From: Treponema sp.
GTDB taxonomy: Bacteria > Spirochaetota > Spirochaetia > Treponematales > Breznakiellaceae
Length of the DNA stretch: 64,000 nucleotides
Assembly: GCA_009777995.1 (NCBI GenBank)
Contig: WRKT01000003.1
Location: 62,001-126,000, forward strand
Direction: 5' to 3'
The position numbers were made by a program, and so were the translations under genes. This document shows, in pieces, positions 8,926 to 18,762 of the stretch (the first letter of the stretch is position 1; every line of letters starts with the position of its first letter). The notes beneath the pieces are model-generated. The model did no database searches. It was not told where the DNA came from and saw nothing but the letters and a program-made list of their open reading frames with translations.

Positions 8926-10232
8926 GAAGTTTAGAAGAGAGTATTTTTAATATTCTATCAAATCCCGCTTATAAAATAGAACAGAATGATATTCTGCTTG
9001 CTGCTGTTTCAGGCGGCGCAGATTCTACAGCCCTGCTTGCAGCTCTTTCGGCACTTAGAGATAAAATAAAATTCTCCCTATACTGCATTCATGTTGAGCA
9101 TGGTATTAGACCTGCCGCTGAGAGTAAGGGGGATGCAGAAGCTGTAAATAATTTTTGTATGGATCGAGATATCCCCCTAAAAATCCATACCATTCCACGG
9201 GGCAAGGTCACTGCCTATGCGAGCAGGGAAGGGACGGGTATTGAAGCTGCTGCGAGACATTTCCGGCATAGGGCCTTTCTTCTTGAGAAGCGGCGCATCA
9301 ATGCAAAATATATTCTTACAGGCCATACCCAAGATGACTCAATCGAAAATATTCTTATGCGTATTCTTAAGGGCTCAGGGCCCGGCGGTCTTGCAGGAAT
9401 GCCGCAGCGAAGGGGTGTTTTATTAAGATGTATGCTCGAAATTACAAGGCAGGATGTCATTGCTTATCTAAAAGAAAAAAACTTTACCTATAGAATTGAT
9501 GCAACGAATTCCGACATCAATTTTATGCGCAATAGGGTTAGGCATAAGTTAATTCCTCTACTGGAAGAATCCTTTCCCTCATATAGAAAGACTCTTTTGG
9601 CTCTCGCGGAAACTCAGAGGCTGGCCGCAGATTTCATTTCGATGGAAGCTAAGAGCCGCCTCTCTTTAAAGAAAATTGATAAGTCTCTTCTTTCGCTTAA
9701 CGAAAAAGATTTTCTTGATGCTCCCCTTATTCTACGCGAAGAGGCAGTTTATGATGCTATCAGTATATTATCACCTAAAAAAAACATACAGGTAAGAAGG
9801 GCTGCTCTGCGCAATATTGCAATGCAAGCGATTGGAGCTGACCTAAAAGCAGACCTTGGTGCGATACGCATGGAAAGGCGGAACGGAGAAATTCTATTAA
9901 GAAGCAGTAAGACCGAAAAGGATAGAGGATTTTCTCTGTTGATAAAAAGGGAAGGGTTATATACTCTAAACAAGGGCTTATGCATTAATGTAAGTGAAGG
10001 TGCGCCCTTTCCAATGGTTTTTCGCAGTCATAGGGTAGGGGATCGATTATTTCGGGGGCGACATAAGCGCCGCTTTTCCGATATAATTAATCGAGATTTT
10101 ATCGATGCTATAACTGTTTTGGATTCCGGAGGGCCTCTGGCCTTTATTGGAATTTCCTTAAATGGTGATATAATGATAGAAAGCAGAGAAGGCTACGGAG
10201 CGGATGCTTTCAAAGTAAGCCGGAGAGGGTAA
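8922..10232 (+). CDS. tilS: tRNA(Ile)-lysidine synthase
   Basis: 436 residues. TilS converts C34 of the CAU-anticodon tRNA(Ile) to lysidine so that AUA is read as isoleucine. The N-type ATP pyrophosphatase P-loop SGGADS is at residues 30-35, followed by HVEHGIRPAAES, the LTGHTQDDSIENILMRILKGSG block and RVRHKLIPLLEE. These are all family hallmarks. The C-terminal third has the TilS substrate-binding domain (FRSHRVGDRLFRGRHKRRFSDIINRD). Gene order tilS-ftsH is widely conserved. It is coupled to the ABC-F gene by a 4-nt overlap and ends 2 nt before ftsH. Confidence 0.95.
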   Translation: MRSLEESIFNILSNPAYKIEQNDILLAAVSGGADSTALLAALSALRDKIKFSLYCIHVEHGIRPAAESKGDAEAVNNFCMDRDIPLKIHTIPRGKVTAYASREGTGIEAAARHFRHRAFLLEKRRINAKYILTGHTQDDSIENILMRILKGSGPGGLAGMPQRRGVLLRCMLEITRQDVIAYLKEKNFTYRIDATNSDINFMRNRVRHKLIPLLEESFPSYRKTLLALAETQRLAADFISMEAKSRLSLKKIDKSLLSLNEKDFLDAPLILREEAVYDAISILSPKKNIQVRRAALRNIAMQAIGADLKADLGAIRMERRNGEILLRSSKTEKDRGFSLLIKREGLYTLNKGLCINVSEGAPFPMVFRSHRVGDRLFRGRHKRRFSDIINRDFIDAITVLDSGGPLAFIGISLNGDIMIESREGYGADAFKVSRRG

Positions 10233-10234
10233 GA

Positions 10235-12151
10235 ATGTTTAATGATGATAATAAGGATAAACCGCCTCAACGTCCGAATTTACCGGGAGTTGGGCGGCCA
10301 AACCGTTTTGCCCTGATTTTTTTCCTGATTATGGTATGCGTTTTTATTGCCTATTTTTTCAGGGCGAATGAGGGTCCTACAAGACAGGAGATTCCCTATT
10401 CTGTTTTTATTCATGCGCTAAACCTGAATGAGATAACCGATGTAACAATTCACAATAATAATACCATCGAGGGGATACGTCGGAGCGGAGATCAGAGACA
10501 GCACTTCAGAACCATCATCCCGTATCAGGATCCGCAGCTGCTTCCGACCCTAAGGGAAAAGGGGGTCAGCGTTTCGGGGGTTACAACCGGAGTTACCCCT
10601 CTTACCATGGTGATGAGTATACTCCCGTGGATAATTGGCTTTGCATTCATTTTCTTCATTTTCAGAAATATGCAGGGGCCGGGGAATAGGGCCTTTCAGT
10701 TCGGTAAGAGTAAGGCAAAGCGCTTCCAGGATGACGGAAAAAAGTTTACCTTCGAGGATGTTGCAGGCCAGAAAGAGGCAAAGTTTGAGCTTGAAGAAGT
10801 TGTTTCCTTTTTAAAAGATCCTGAAAAGTTTTCCAAAATGGGGGCACGCATTCCAAAGGGGGTTCTCCTTGTCGGGATGCCGGGTACGGGGAAGACCCTG
10901 ATGGCAAGGGCCGTTGCAGGAGAAGCGAAGGTTGCCTACTTCCATATGTCGGGCTCGGACTTTGTTGAAATGTTTGTTGGCGTTGGTGCGAGCAGGGTCA
11001 GGGACCTTTTCGAGCAGAGCAGGAAGAGTGCACCTTGCATCATCTTTATTGATGAGCTTGATGCTGTCGGCAGAACCCGCGGTGCAGGTTATGGGGGCGG
11101 CCACGATGAGCGCGAACAGACCTTGAATCAGCTCCTTGTTGAAATGGACGGCTTTGACGCAAAGGAAGGGGTTATCATCCTTGCTGCTACTAACCGCCCT
11201 GATGTTCTCGATCCTGCACTTCTAAGGCCGGGCCGTTTTGATCGTCAGGTTATGATTGCGATGCCCGATATAAAGGAACGCGAAGACATTCTAAAAATAC
11301 ATGCCGATAAAATCCCCCTTGATGAAAGTGTCGACATGCCTAGGATTGCCCGTGCAACCCCGGGGATGAGCGGTGCCGATATTGCGAACCTTGTAAACGA
11401 GGCAGCCCTGCTGGCTGCCCGCAAGGATAAGACTTCGGTGCAGATGGTTGATTTTGAAGAGGCCAGGGACAAGGTCCTTATGGGGGTTGCGAGGAAGTCG
11501 CTTGTAATTTCCGAAAAGGAAAGGCGGATGATTGCATATCATGAGGCAGGTCATGCCCTTCTGCACTATTATTTAAAACAGGCTGACCCCCTTCATAAGG
11601 TTACGATAGTTCCCCATGGAAGGGCCCTGGGGATGGCCATGTCTCTCCCTGAAGAAGACAGTTACAGTAGGACTAAGGGCTGGTGCTTGGATCGCATCGT
11701 TATCAGCTACGGCGGCTGGGTTGCAGAGCTTATGTTCTACGATGAAACCACCACGGGAACCAAGCAGGATCTGCAGCAGGTAACGGAGTTGGCAAGGCGT
11801 ATGGTCTGTGAATGGGGAATGGCCGAAGATCTTGGGCCTATCACCTACGGTCAGGAAGATCAGCCAATCTTTTTGGGAAAGGAAATTGCAAGGCATAAGG
11901 ATTATTCAGAAGAAACTGCCCGAAGGATTGACAGTGCAATTAGGGAAATCCTTGATGGCTGCCTAAAGCAGGCAAAGGAAATTCTTGGTTCTCATAGGGA
12001 TGAGCTTGAAAAGCTTGCAGAAGAACTATTGGTTAAGGAAACAATGCTCGATGATGAAGTCCGCGTCCTTTTAAACTTTCCTCCGAGGGAAAGCTCGTCC
12101 TCACTCATTGACCGCCCTGCCGACACTGCCCCGGAGGAGGGTGCCGAATGA
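10235..12151 (+). CDS. ftsH: ATP-dependent zinc metalloprotease FtsH
   Basis: 638 residues. Membrane-anchored AAA+ protease that degrades misfolded or regulatory membrane and cytosolic proteins as a hexamer. Two transmembrane helices (about 24-42 and 124-143) flank a short periplasmic domain. The AAA module has Walker A GMPGTGKT (214-221), Walker B FIDE (271-274), pore loop FVGVGAS, and the second region of homology [20 protein letters not shown]. The zinc site HEAGH is at 436-440. In the peptidase domain the common GGRAAEE motif reads GGWVAEL. The tail after about residue 615 is low complexity. Its stop overlaps the next start by 4 nt. Confidence 0.97.
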   Translation: MFNDDNKDKPPQRPNLPGVGRPNRFALIFFLIMVCVFIAYFFRANEGPTRQEIPYSVFIHALNLNEITDVTIHNNNTIEGIRRSGDQRQHFRTIIPYQDPQLLPTLREKGVSVSGVTTGVTPLTMVMSILPWIIGFAFIFFIFRNMQGPGNRAFQFGKSKAKRFQDDGKKFTFEDVAGQKEAKFELEEVVSFLKDPEKFSKMGARIPKGVLLVGMPGTGKTLMARAVAGEAKVAYFHMSGSDFVEMFVGVGASRVRDLFEQSRKSAPCIIFIDELDAVGRTRGAGYGGGHDEREQTLNQLLVEMDGFDAKEGVIILAATNRPDVLDPALLRPGRFDRQVMIAMPDIKEREDILKIHADKIPLDESVDMPRIARATPGMSGADIANLVNEAALLAARKDKTSVQMVDFEEARDKVLMGVARKSLVISEKERRMIAYHEAGHALLHYYLKQADPLHKVTIVPHGRALGMAMSLPEEDSYSRTKGWCLDRIVISYGGWVAELMFYDETTTGTKQDLQQVTELARRMVCEWGMAEDLGPITYGQEDQPIFLGKEIARHKDYSEETARRIDSAIREILDGCLKQAKEILGSHRDELEKLAEELLVKETMLDDEVRVLLNFPPRESSSSLIDRPADTAPEEGAE

Positions 12152-13683
12152 AAAGATATTTTGCTTTGCTCTTTCTCTCTTTCTTTCTTATTTCTCCCTC
12201 TATATACTCTGACGATGCCGAGGTGGCAGAGCGTTATGCGCTATGGGCATTGGATATGATTAACCGTGATCTTTGGAGTGAGGCCCATGCAGGCCTTGAG
12301 AGGGCATTTGACTTTGCTGATGTCTCTTCAGATATTTCTTACCTGCTTGCCATCACCCGATCAAACAGAAGCCTTGGAAGGGAGACTGTCCTTGAAGCTC
12401 TTGAGTATGCCCTTCAAGTGGACTCTTGGACCATATTCCGAAGCGAAGATGCCCGACTATTGAAAGCTGAGTACTTGATAGACCTGATGGAATACCATTG
12501 GGCCCTTGCCGAGCTTTCACTAATTGAGGAGAGCCTAAGAAAGGCCGAACTGACTCTTAGGGCCCTCTCTAAGTCAAGGCCTATAGAGTTTCGCAATTAT
12601 CTTGAAAGGACCCTTGACCTTTATCCGAGGGAGCCGTGGCCTGTAAGGATTTTCTTTAATCATATTAATTATAGAGTCTCAGTCGGGAGTAATCCTGAGC
12701 CGGGCGATATTGATTTGATCTATCTTATAATCCGCCGTCTCCCTGTTCTTCTTCCCCTTGACCCTGAGCTTGCATGGATGATCGCCCCATTCATTAGCGA
12801 CATAGATGAAGCAAGGCAGCTTATTATGTCCTATAGGGCATTAGGTTATCCTGTTCCTGACTCAATCCCAATTGCACTTTCTCTTGGAGTCATTGACGAA
12901 GAAACTGCACTTGCAGAGTTATTCTCGGCAAATGCTGTCCTTGATCTTGCCCTTATTGGGGAGGTTTGGGAACTTCTGCGTCATGATGATGCAAGGGCGA
13001 TATTCGAGCGAAACCTTTCATCCTATTCGGGTGTTATAATAGAAGACATAAATAGGGACGGAATCCCTGAAACTATTGTGCAGTATGCAGCAGGGATACC
13101 CATTGTTTCATTTTATGATAATGCACAACGCGGCGTTAATGACATGACCATCTTCTTTGAAGCAGGAATACCTATAAGGTCTATTGTCCTGGTTCTACCT
13201 GAGAATTTGGAAAGGGAGGCTACTGTTTATTGGGAGAGATACCCTGCAGTGCTTATGACCGAATTTGGCGGGGCCTTATATACGCCAAGACCGCTGGACT
13301 TTTTCTTTACGCCGATTCAATTTACGGAGTTATGGAATACCGGGGTACTTTTCCCGCGGCGGGATTTACTTGCAGCGCCTTTGAACAGAAGGGCCCTTGT
13401 TTTTTATTCGCTCACGATTGAGCGTCCAAGCGAGGAGTTTAGGACCGGCATTGAAATTGTGGAGCTTATTAACGGAATCCCGATAAGAGCAAGGGAGTAT
13501 GTCGGCAATCTTATGGTATCGGAAACAACTTATGTCAGGGGCAGACCTCAATCCCAGCGTGTGGACCTGGATTTTGACGGTCGAATGGAAACCCTGCGTT
13601 ATTTCAGACAGGATAATCGCCCGCTTGATATTGATGAACTTTTGGATTTAAGAGTGGAAATCGAGCATGTTATTACAGAGTAG
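12148..13683 (+). CDS. Exported helical-repeat protein, function unknown
   Basis: 511 residues with a signal peptide ([21 protein letters not shown]) and no lipobox, so probably cleaved by signal peptidase I and periplasmic. Residues about 25-160 look like TPR-like helical hairpins (AERYALWALDMINRDLWSEAHAGLERAFDF). The C-terminal part is beta-rich and contains DINRDGIPETIVQY and VDLDFDGRMETLRYF, which resemble calcium-binding/FG-GAP-like D-x-D-x-D loops. No enzyme motif is seen. It overlaps ftsH by 4 nt and the next protease gene by 17 nt, so the three are probably made together, perhaps for envelope quality control. Confidence 0.7.
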   Translation: MKRYFALLFLSFFLISPSIYSDDAEVAERYALWALDMINRDLWSEAHAGLERAFDFADVSSDISYLLAITRSNRSLGRETVLEALEYALQVDSWTIFRSEDARLLKAEYLIDLMEYHWALAELSLIEESLRKAELTLRALSKSRPIEFRNYLERTLDLYPREPWPVRIFFNHINYRVSVGSNPEPGDIDLIYLIIRRLPVLLPLDPELAWMIAPFISDIDEARQLIMSYRALGYPVPDSIPIALSLGVIDEETALAELFSANAVLDLALIGEVWELLRHDDARAIFERNLSSYSGVIIEDINRDGIPETIVQYAAGIPIVSFYDNAQRGVNDMTIFFEAGIPIRSIVLVLPENLEREATVYWERYPAVLMTEFGGALYTPRPLDFFFTPIQFTELWNTGVLFPRRDLLAAPLNRRALVFYSLTIERPSEEFRTGIEIVELINGIPIRAREYVGNLMVSETTYVRGRPQSQRVDLDFDGRMETLRYFRQDNRPLDIDELLDLRVEIEHVITE

Positions 13684-15523
13684 AATTAAGTTTTTTTCTC
13701 TAATTTTTCTTTTTTTTCCCCTTATTTTTTCTTCATGTCATACACCTGCAAGGGCTCAGACAAGGCTCACTCCTCCAAGGTCTGTTAGGGAATTAAGGCT
13801 TGATGATATTTCTACTCATATTGAAACTGATCCTTTAAGGGCAATTCATCTTCTTGAAGTTTTTGACATTCTTTACGGGCCGGACAGTGTACTTCCCGGT
13901 ACTTATGACGCAGAGACAGGCGAGTGGCTCGCCGGTTTAAGGGAAGATGCAGTCAGCGGCATTGTGAGTGCTCAAGGTAAGGCGATTGAAGAGAAACGAT
14001 GGGAAGATGCAGCATCCCTTGCGCGCTCCCTCTCTGTTCTTGGCATCTCTGTTGAGCATACAGGTGATGAACCCTTTCTTATTCTAGAGCTTGCAAAGGA
14101 ACAGTTAAATGACGGAAACAATTTATCCGCTTTTCTTTCTGCAGCCCGCTCCCACGTTTTAAACCCGCTGGGTTTTGATGATGCATTTCTCTTTTTGCAG
14201 AAGGCCTTCGATCTTGGTCAAAGAAGAACGGCGGCTTTTTTCTTTGAAATAATTGACAATCTTGGAAGGGCAGGGGATATTCCTCAGAGTCTTTCAAATT
14301 ACGCACAGGGCAGAGATACTCCTTCCGAGATGGTTAGGGGTGTTGCAACAGTATGGGTGGAAAGGGGAGTGAGAATTGAGCAGGGCCGCGGAATCCCCGA
14401 CCGTAGTCTTGGTTCGGCCTTCTTTATTGACGGCTCGGGGCTCTTGATTACTAATTACCACGTAATTTCCAGCGAAGTAGATCCAACCTATAGGGGGGTT
14501 TCAAGGCTTTTTATTCGCATGGGTGATTTTGCAAGTCCCCGCATACCTGCAAGAGTTGTGGGATGGGATATTGCAATGGACCTTGCCCTCTTAAAGGTTG
14601 AAATTACCCCTGAGTATGTCTTTTCTGTTATTGATTGGGCAGTTCCCACGGTTGGGGATACCATTTTTGCAATAGGTTCCCCTGTCGGGCTTGAAAGAAC
14701 AGTGACCCAGGGAATTGTTTCTGCGCTGGGCAGAAGGTTTTTACAGATTGGAGATGTAATTCAGATTGATGCTGCCGTGAATCAGGGTAATTCGGGAGGC
14801 CCGATCATTGACATGTCGGGGCGTCTTGTCGGGGTGGTTTATGCGGGGATTGTGCATTTCCAGGGGCTTAACTTTGCAGTGCCCGCTGAAAGGCTCGCCG
14901 CTGCCCTCCCTGCGATGATTGCGGGCGGAAAGGCAGAAAGACCTTGGCTCGGGCTTTCTTTGAGTGAAACCCCGACCGGCGCTGAGATTATCTATGTCGC
15001 ACCGTTTACACCTGCGGCAGAACAGCAGATCCGGGAGGGTGCTATCATCAAATCCATAAACGGGGAGGAGATAAAGGCGGCTCAGGGAGCTCTTATTCCT
15101 GCCTTACAAGACAGCCTTTTCCATCTGAGGCCTGGTGAGCTGATAAGCCTTGAACTTTCTGACGGGGAGGGGAATCTGACGAATCATATTATAAGATTAG
15201 CAGGGAGGCCCATTGTGCCAATGGCGGAAGCGGCTCAAAGGGATTCGAGGGAGCGCATCACTGCTCCTCTTTTCGGCATTGTTTTGGCGCCGCAGGCGGG
15301 GACCAGTTTTTTCTCTTCCTACCGCGTGAACAGTGTTGTCCGGGGCTCCATAGCCGATGAAGCAGGAATTTCTGCAAATGATTCGTTATCAATTAGGAGT
15401 TTCCGTATCCTTGAAAGAGACGGGATTGCCTTACTTGATATAAATGTCAAAAAGCGTACCATGAGCTACCTTGAGACAAGTATGCGTCTGCCTGCCTTGC
15501 TGGACACCCCCGATACACTGTAG
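13667..15523 (+). CDS. HtrA/DegP-like serine protease lipoprotein with PDZ domain
   Basis: 618 residues. Lipobox IFSSC places the lipidated cysteine at residue 24. Residues about 40-220 are a helical, TPR-like region not found in standard HtrA. A trypsin-like domain follows with the triad His265 (TNYHVIS), Asp305 (MDLALLK) and Ser376 (QGNSGGPI), so it should be active. A PDZ domain lies at about 425-515 (PWLGLSL, APFTPAAEQQIREGAIIKSINGEEI) and a second degenerate one at about 535-600. The start lies inside the upstream gene (17-nt overlap). A role in processing or quality control of envelope proteins next to FtsH is inferred. Confidence 0.88.
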   Translation: MLLQSRIKFFSLIFLFFPLIFSSCHTPARAQTRLTPPRSVRELRLDDISTHIETDPLRAIHLLEVFDILYGPDSVLPGTYDAETGEWLAGLREDAVSGIVSAQGKAIEEKRWEDAASLARSLSVLGISVEHTGDEPFLILELAKEQLNDGNNLSAFLSAARSHVLNPLGFDDAFLFLQKAFDLGQRRTAAFFFEIIDNLGRAGDIPQSLSNYAQGRDTPSEMVRGVATVWVERGVRIEQGRGIPDRSLGSAFFIDGSGLLITNYHVISSEVDPTYRGVSRLFIRMGDFASPRIPARVVGWDIAMDLALLKVEITPEYVFSVIDWAVPTVGDTIFAIGSPVGLERTVTQGIVSALGRRFLQIGDVIQIDAAVNQGNSGGPIIDMSGRLVGVVYAGIVHFQGLNFAVPAERLAAALPAMIAGGKAERPWLGLSLSETPTGAEIIYVAPFTPAAEQQIREGAIIKSINGEEIKAAQGALIPALQDSLFHLRPGELISLELSDGEGNLTNHIIRLAGRPIVPMAEAAQRDSRERITAPLFGIVLAPQAGTSFFSSYRVNSVVRGSIADEAGISANDSLSIRSFRILERDGIALLDINVKKRTMSYLETSMRLPALLDTPDTL

Positions 15524-15534
15524 AATAAGGTCTA

Positions 15535-16911
15535 ATGAAACACGAAGATAAAACTGCACCTGAACCGGGCAACTCCATCCTGGATTCCTGCGTTCAATTT
15601 TGCAATATAATAATTACAGGGAAGGAAACAGCCACAGGGTTAAAGTACGACGAAGAAAATATGTTTGCCCCGATGGTGGTTTTTCTTGAAAGGGGCAGTG
15701 CCGCAGAAACCCTTGTACAGGCGGCGGAGAAGCTGAACGTTCCTGTCGTTAAGAATATCCTCCTTGCGAAGAACCTGATGTCTTACGGAAAAATCGGGGA
15801 GAGTATTCCTGAGGCTTCCTATAGGGATGTATCTCTTGCCCTCTCAAGGCTTGGTACTGTAAGAAATCCGCATAGAACACGAAAGAGCTATGCAAAATGC
15901 CGACAGGGTGTCCCCCTAATGATCAATAGGCCCCTCTCCCTTGAACTTGGGGAATCACTTTTTACTTTAACCGGGGAGGAGCCGGGAAGGGAGCAGCTCC
16001 TTTTAAATCCGCTGAATGAAATCCGCAGAAAACTTATTCGTCTTTTGGGGATTACCATTCCGGCATTCCGTGTATCTCGTAATCCTAGTTTAAATAGTGA
16101 TGAGTACCGTTTCTTGTTTAAGGGACTTGAAGCGGGCAGGGGCAGACTTGAGCTTGGCTGGTATAGGGGGGAAGCGATCCCCGAGATGATGATTAAGCCC
16201 GAAAATATCAGGGCTGCAGTCAGAGCTGCATGTATGGTACTGCTTCGGCGTGCGAATGAGATTATTCAAAAGAGGGCTCCCGAGCTTCTTGGGAGAGATG
16301 AGGTTGAGGCGATTCTTGATGCTGCCGAGGAGAAGTATCCGGTTGTAACAGGGGAAGTTAAAAGCCTCCTGCCCCTTGGTATTATTAGAGAGATACTCAT
16401 GAGTCTTGTGAGTGAACAGGTTTCAATCAGGCCCATCACTGTGATCCTTGAAACTCTAGCCGATTGGGGAAGTTTCGGTCCTGCTCCGAGCGATATGATT
16501 ATCGATCAGATTCGTCAGTCGTTAAAACGGCAGATCTGTCTTGAGTATACAGATGAAAAATTGTCCCTTCGCGTTCTTACCCTTGAAGCAAATCTTGAAA
16601 AGAGTTTTACAGCAGAGGGAATTAATTTTAGGGATTATACCTTCCGCGATGCGAATGATGGTGATCCCGGTCTTACTGTCGGGGTAGATCAAATCTGCAC
16701 AGCAGCTTTAAAAATGAAGGAAACCGGCATGCCGGCGGTACTGCTCTGCTCTCCGAAAGCGCGGGCTCAGGTTAAGGAAGCAACTCGCAGAAGGGTCCCC
16801 GATCTTGCAGTCCTCTCTTATCTTGAAATTCCTGCAGACATAAACATAGTACCTGTAGGTGAAGTAAGACTTGATGTAAATGAGGGTTATGCCGCAGGCG
16901 CGGAGAGATAA
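15535..16911 (+). CDS. Soluble fusion of FlhB C-terminal and FlhA C-terminal (FHIPEP) domains
   Basis: 458 residues and no transmembrane segment. Residues about 31-108 match the cytosolic domain of the flagellar export protein FlhB (GLKYDEENMFAPMVVF, LNVPVVKNILLAKNL, IGESIPEASYRDVSLAL), but the NPTH autocleavage site is replaced by TGKE. Residues about 128-350 match the cytosolic domain of FlhA: NRPLSLELGE, EIRRKLIRLLGITIPAFRV, EYRFLFKGLEAGRGRL, APELLGRDEVEAILD, SIRPITVILETLADW and IRQSLKRQICLEY. The stretch between the FlhA subdomains is shorter than usual. The last 100 residues resemble the final FlhA-C subdomain. Normally both domains form the export gate of the flagellar type III apparatus; a free fusion could be a regulator, chaperone dock or decoy. 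The gene sits between a protease gene and lepA, away from flagellar genes, and overlaps lepA at TAATG. Confidence 0.82.
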   Translation: MKHEDKTAPEPGNSILDSCVQFCNIIITGKETATGLKYDEENMFAPMVVFLERGSAAETLVQAAEKLNVPVVKNILLAKNLMSYGKIGESIPEASYRDVSLALSRLGTVRNPHRTRKSYAKCRQGVPLMINRPLSLELGESLFTLTGEEPGREQLLLNPLNEIRRKLIRLLGITIPAFRVSRNPSLNSDEYRFLFKGLEAGRGRLELGWYRGEAIPEMMIKPENIRAAVRAACMVLLRRANEIIQKRAPELLGRDEVEAILDAAEEKYPVVTGEVKSLLPLGIIREILMSLVSEQVSIRPITVILETLADWGSFGPAPSDMIIDQIRQSLKRQICLEYTDEKLSLRVLTLEANLEKSFTAEGINFRDYTFRDANDGDPGLTVGVDQICTAALKMKETGMPAVLLCSPKARAQVKEATRRRVPDLAVLSYLEIPADINIVPVGEVRLDVNEGYAAGAER

Positions 16912-18707
16912 TGTCCAATATCCGTAATTTTTGTATCATCGCACATATAGATCACGGTAAATCTACCCTTGCCGACAGGCTCATTCAAAAGGGCCGTCTT
17001 GTTGAAGACCGTAATTTTAAGAATCAGATTCTTGATAATATGGACATTGAAAGGGAGAGGGGGATTACGATTAAGAGCCAGGCAGTTTGTATTCCATATA
17101 CCGGAAGCGACGGTAAGGAGTATAAACTGAACCTTGTTGATACACCGGGCCATGTTGACTTTAGCTATGAAGTTTCAAGGGCGATTAATTCCTGCGAGGG
17201 AGCCCTGCTTCTTGTTGATGCAACTCAAGGAGTGCAGGCCCAGACCCTTTCGAATATGTATCTTGCCCTGGAGCATGACCTCGAAATAATTCCTGTAATA
17301 AACAAGATTGATATGCAGGCGGCAGATATTCCTGCAGCAAAGGCTCAGATTGAAAAGGACCTTGGGCTTGATGCTTCTACTTCCCTGCAAATATCTGCTA
17401 AGACAGGCCTTGGAGTTGATGAACTCTTTGAGGCAATAATAGAGCGCATCCCCGAGCCCGATGGTGCAGCTTCTGCTCCACTTAGGGCGCTCATTTTTGA
17501 CTGCCACTACGATCTATACCGCGGCGTTATAATCCACCTGCGCATTTTTGACGGCACCATAAAGAAGGGAATGAAGATTCGCTTTATGTCAAATGGCGCA
17601 GAGTATGATGTGGAAACGGCAGGTGTTTTTAAACTTGGCCTTGTTGAAACGAATGAGCTTAGCGCGGGGGATGTAGGCTACTTTATTGCAGGGATTAAAA
17701 CCGTAAGCGATGTCAGGGTGGGAGACACCGTAACAGGCGCAGAGCTGCCCTGCGAAGTGCCCTTGCCGGGCTTCAGGGAAATTAAGCCGGTGGTATTTTC
17801 TTCGGTTTATCCTGTGGATTCAAATGATTATGAAGAGCTGAAAATCAGCATAGATAAGTTAAAACTAAATGATGCTTCTCTAATTTATGAAAAAGATACT
17901 TCCGCTGCTTTGGGCTTTGGCTTCCGCTGCGGCTTTCTTGGCTTATTGCATCTTGAAATAATTCAAGAGAGGCTTGAGCGCGAATTCGATCAGTCCGTGA
18001 TCTTCACAGCTCCCTCTGTTAAGTATAAGGTTCGCATGAGAACAGGAGAGGATGTGATGATAGATAATCCCACGGATTACCCCGACGAGGGCCGTGTTGA
18101 GAGCGCCGAAGAGCCCTATATCCGCGCAGCGATTATCACTCCTACTACCTTCCTCGGGAATATCATGACTCTCTGCCTTGAAAAGCGGGGGGTTCAGACA
18201 AATATGACCTACTTGGACGAAAAGCGTGTTGAAATTGTCTATGATATGCCCCTTGCCGAGGTGCTTTTTGATTTTTACGACCGGCTTAAAAGCACGAGCA
18301 GGGGTTATGCCTCCTTTGACTATGATGTTACAGGGTATAAACCGACAGATCTTGTGAAGTTGGACATACTTCTTAACGGCAAGGTGGTGGATGCCCTTTC
18401 CCAGCTTGTTTTTAGGGCTAATGCCTACGACAGGGCACGCATTGTCTGCGAGCGTCTTGTGGATGAAATTCCGAGGCAGCAGTTCAAGATTCCGATTCAA
18501 GGGGCCATCGGCAGTCAGATCATTGCAAGGGAGACTGTGCATGCCCTGCGAAAGGATGTAACTGCCAAGTGTTACGGAGGGGATGTTACGAGGAAACGCA
18601 AGCTGCTTGAGAAGCAGAAGGAAGGAAAAAAGCGCATGAGGATGGTGGGTGATGTTGAACTTCCCCAGAACGCCTTCCTTGCGGTATTGAAAACAAAGGA
18701 GGACTAA
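16911..18707 (+). CDS. lepA: Elongation factor 4 (LepA)
   Basis: 598 residues, the usual LepA length. Translation GTPase associated with ribosome back-translocation and biogenesis under stress. G1 AHIDHGKST at residues 11-19, switch II DTPGHVDF, and NKID are intact. The LepA-specific C-terminal domain is present (HALRKDVTAKCYGGDVTRKRKLLEKQKEGK), which separates it from EF-G and from BipA. The ATG overlaps the stop of the FlhB/FlhA-like gene. Confidence 0.97.
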   Translation: MSNIRNFCIIAHIDHGKSTLADRLIQKGRLVEDRNFKNQILDNMDIERERGITIKSQAVCIPYTGSDGKEYKLNLVDTPGHVDFSYEVSRAINSCEGALLLVDATQGVQAQTLSNMYLALEHDLEIIPVINKIDMQAADIPAAKAQIEKDLGLDASTSLQISAKTGLGVDELFEAIIERIPEPDGAASAPLRALIFDCHYDLYRGVIIHLRIFDGTIKKGMKIRFMSNGAEYDVETAGVFKLGLVETNELSAGDVGYFIAGIKTVSDVRVGDTVTGAELPCEVPLPGFREIKPVVFSSVYPVDSNDYEELKISIDKLKLNDASLIYEKDTSAALGFGFRCGFLGLLHLEIIQERLEREFDQSVIFTAPSVKYKVRMRTGEDVMIDNPTDYPDEGRVESAEEPYIRAAIITPTTFLGNIMTLCLEKRGVQTNMTYLDEKRVEIVYDMPLAEVLFDFYDRLKSTSRGYASFDYDVTGYKPTDLVKLDILLNGKVVDALSQLVFRANAYDRARIVCERLVDEIPRQQFKIPIQGAIGSQIIARETVHALRKDVTAKCYGGDVTRKRKLLEKQKEGKKRMRMVGDVELPQNAFLAVLKTKED

Positions 18708-18762
18708 AGCCAGGGCAATTTTTATTATTGCAACCTTTTTGCTTCTCTTTTGCTCTAAATAG

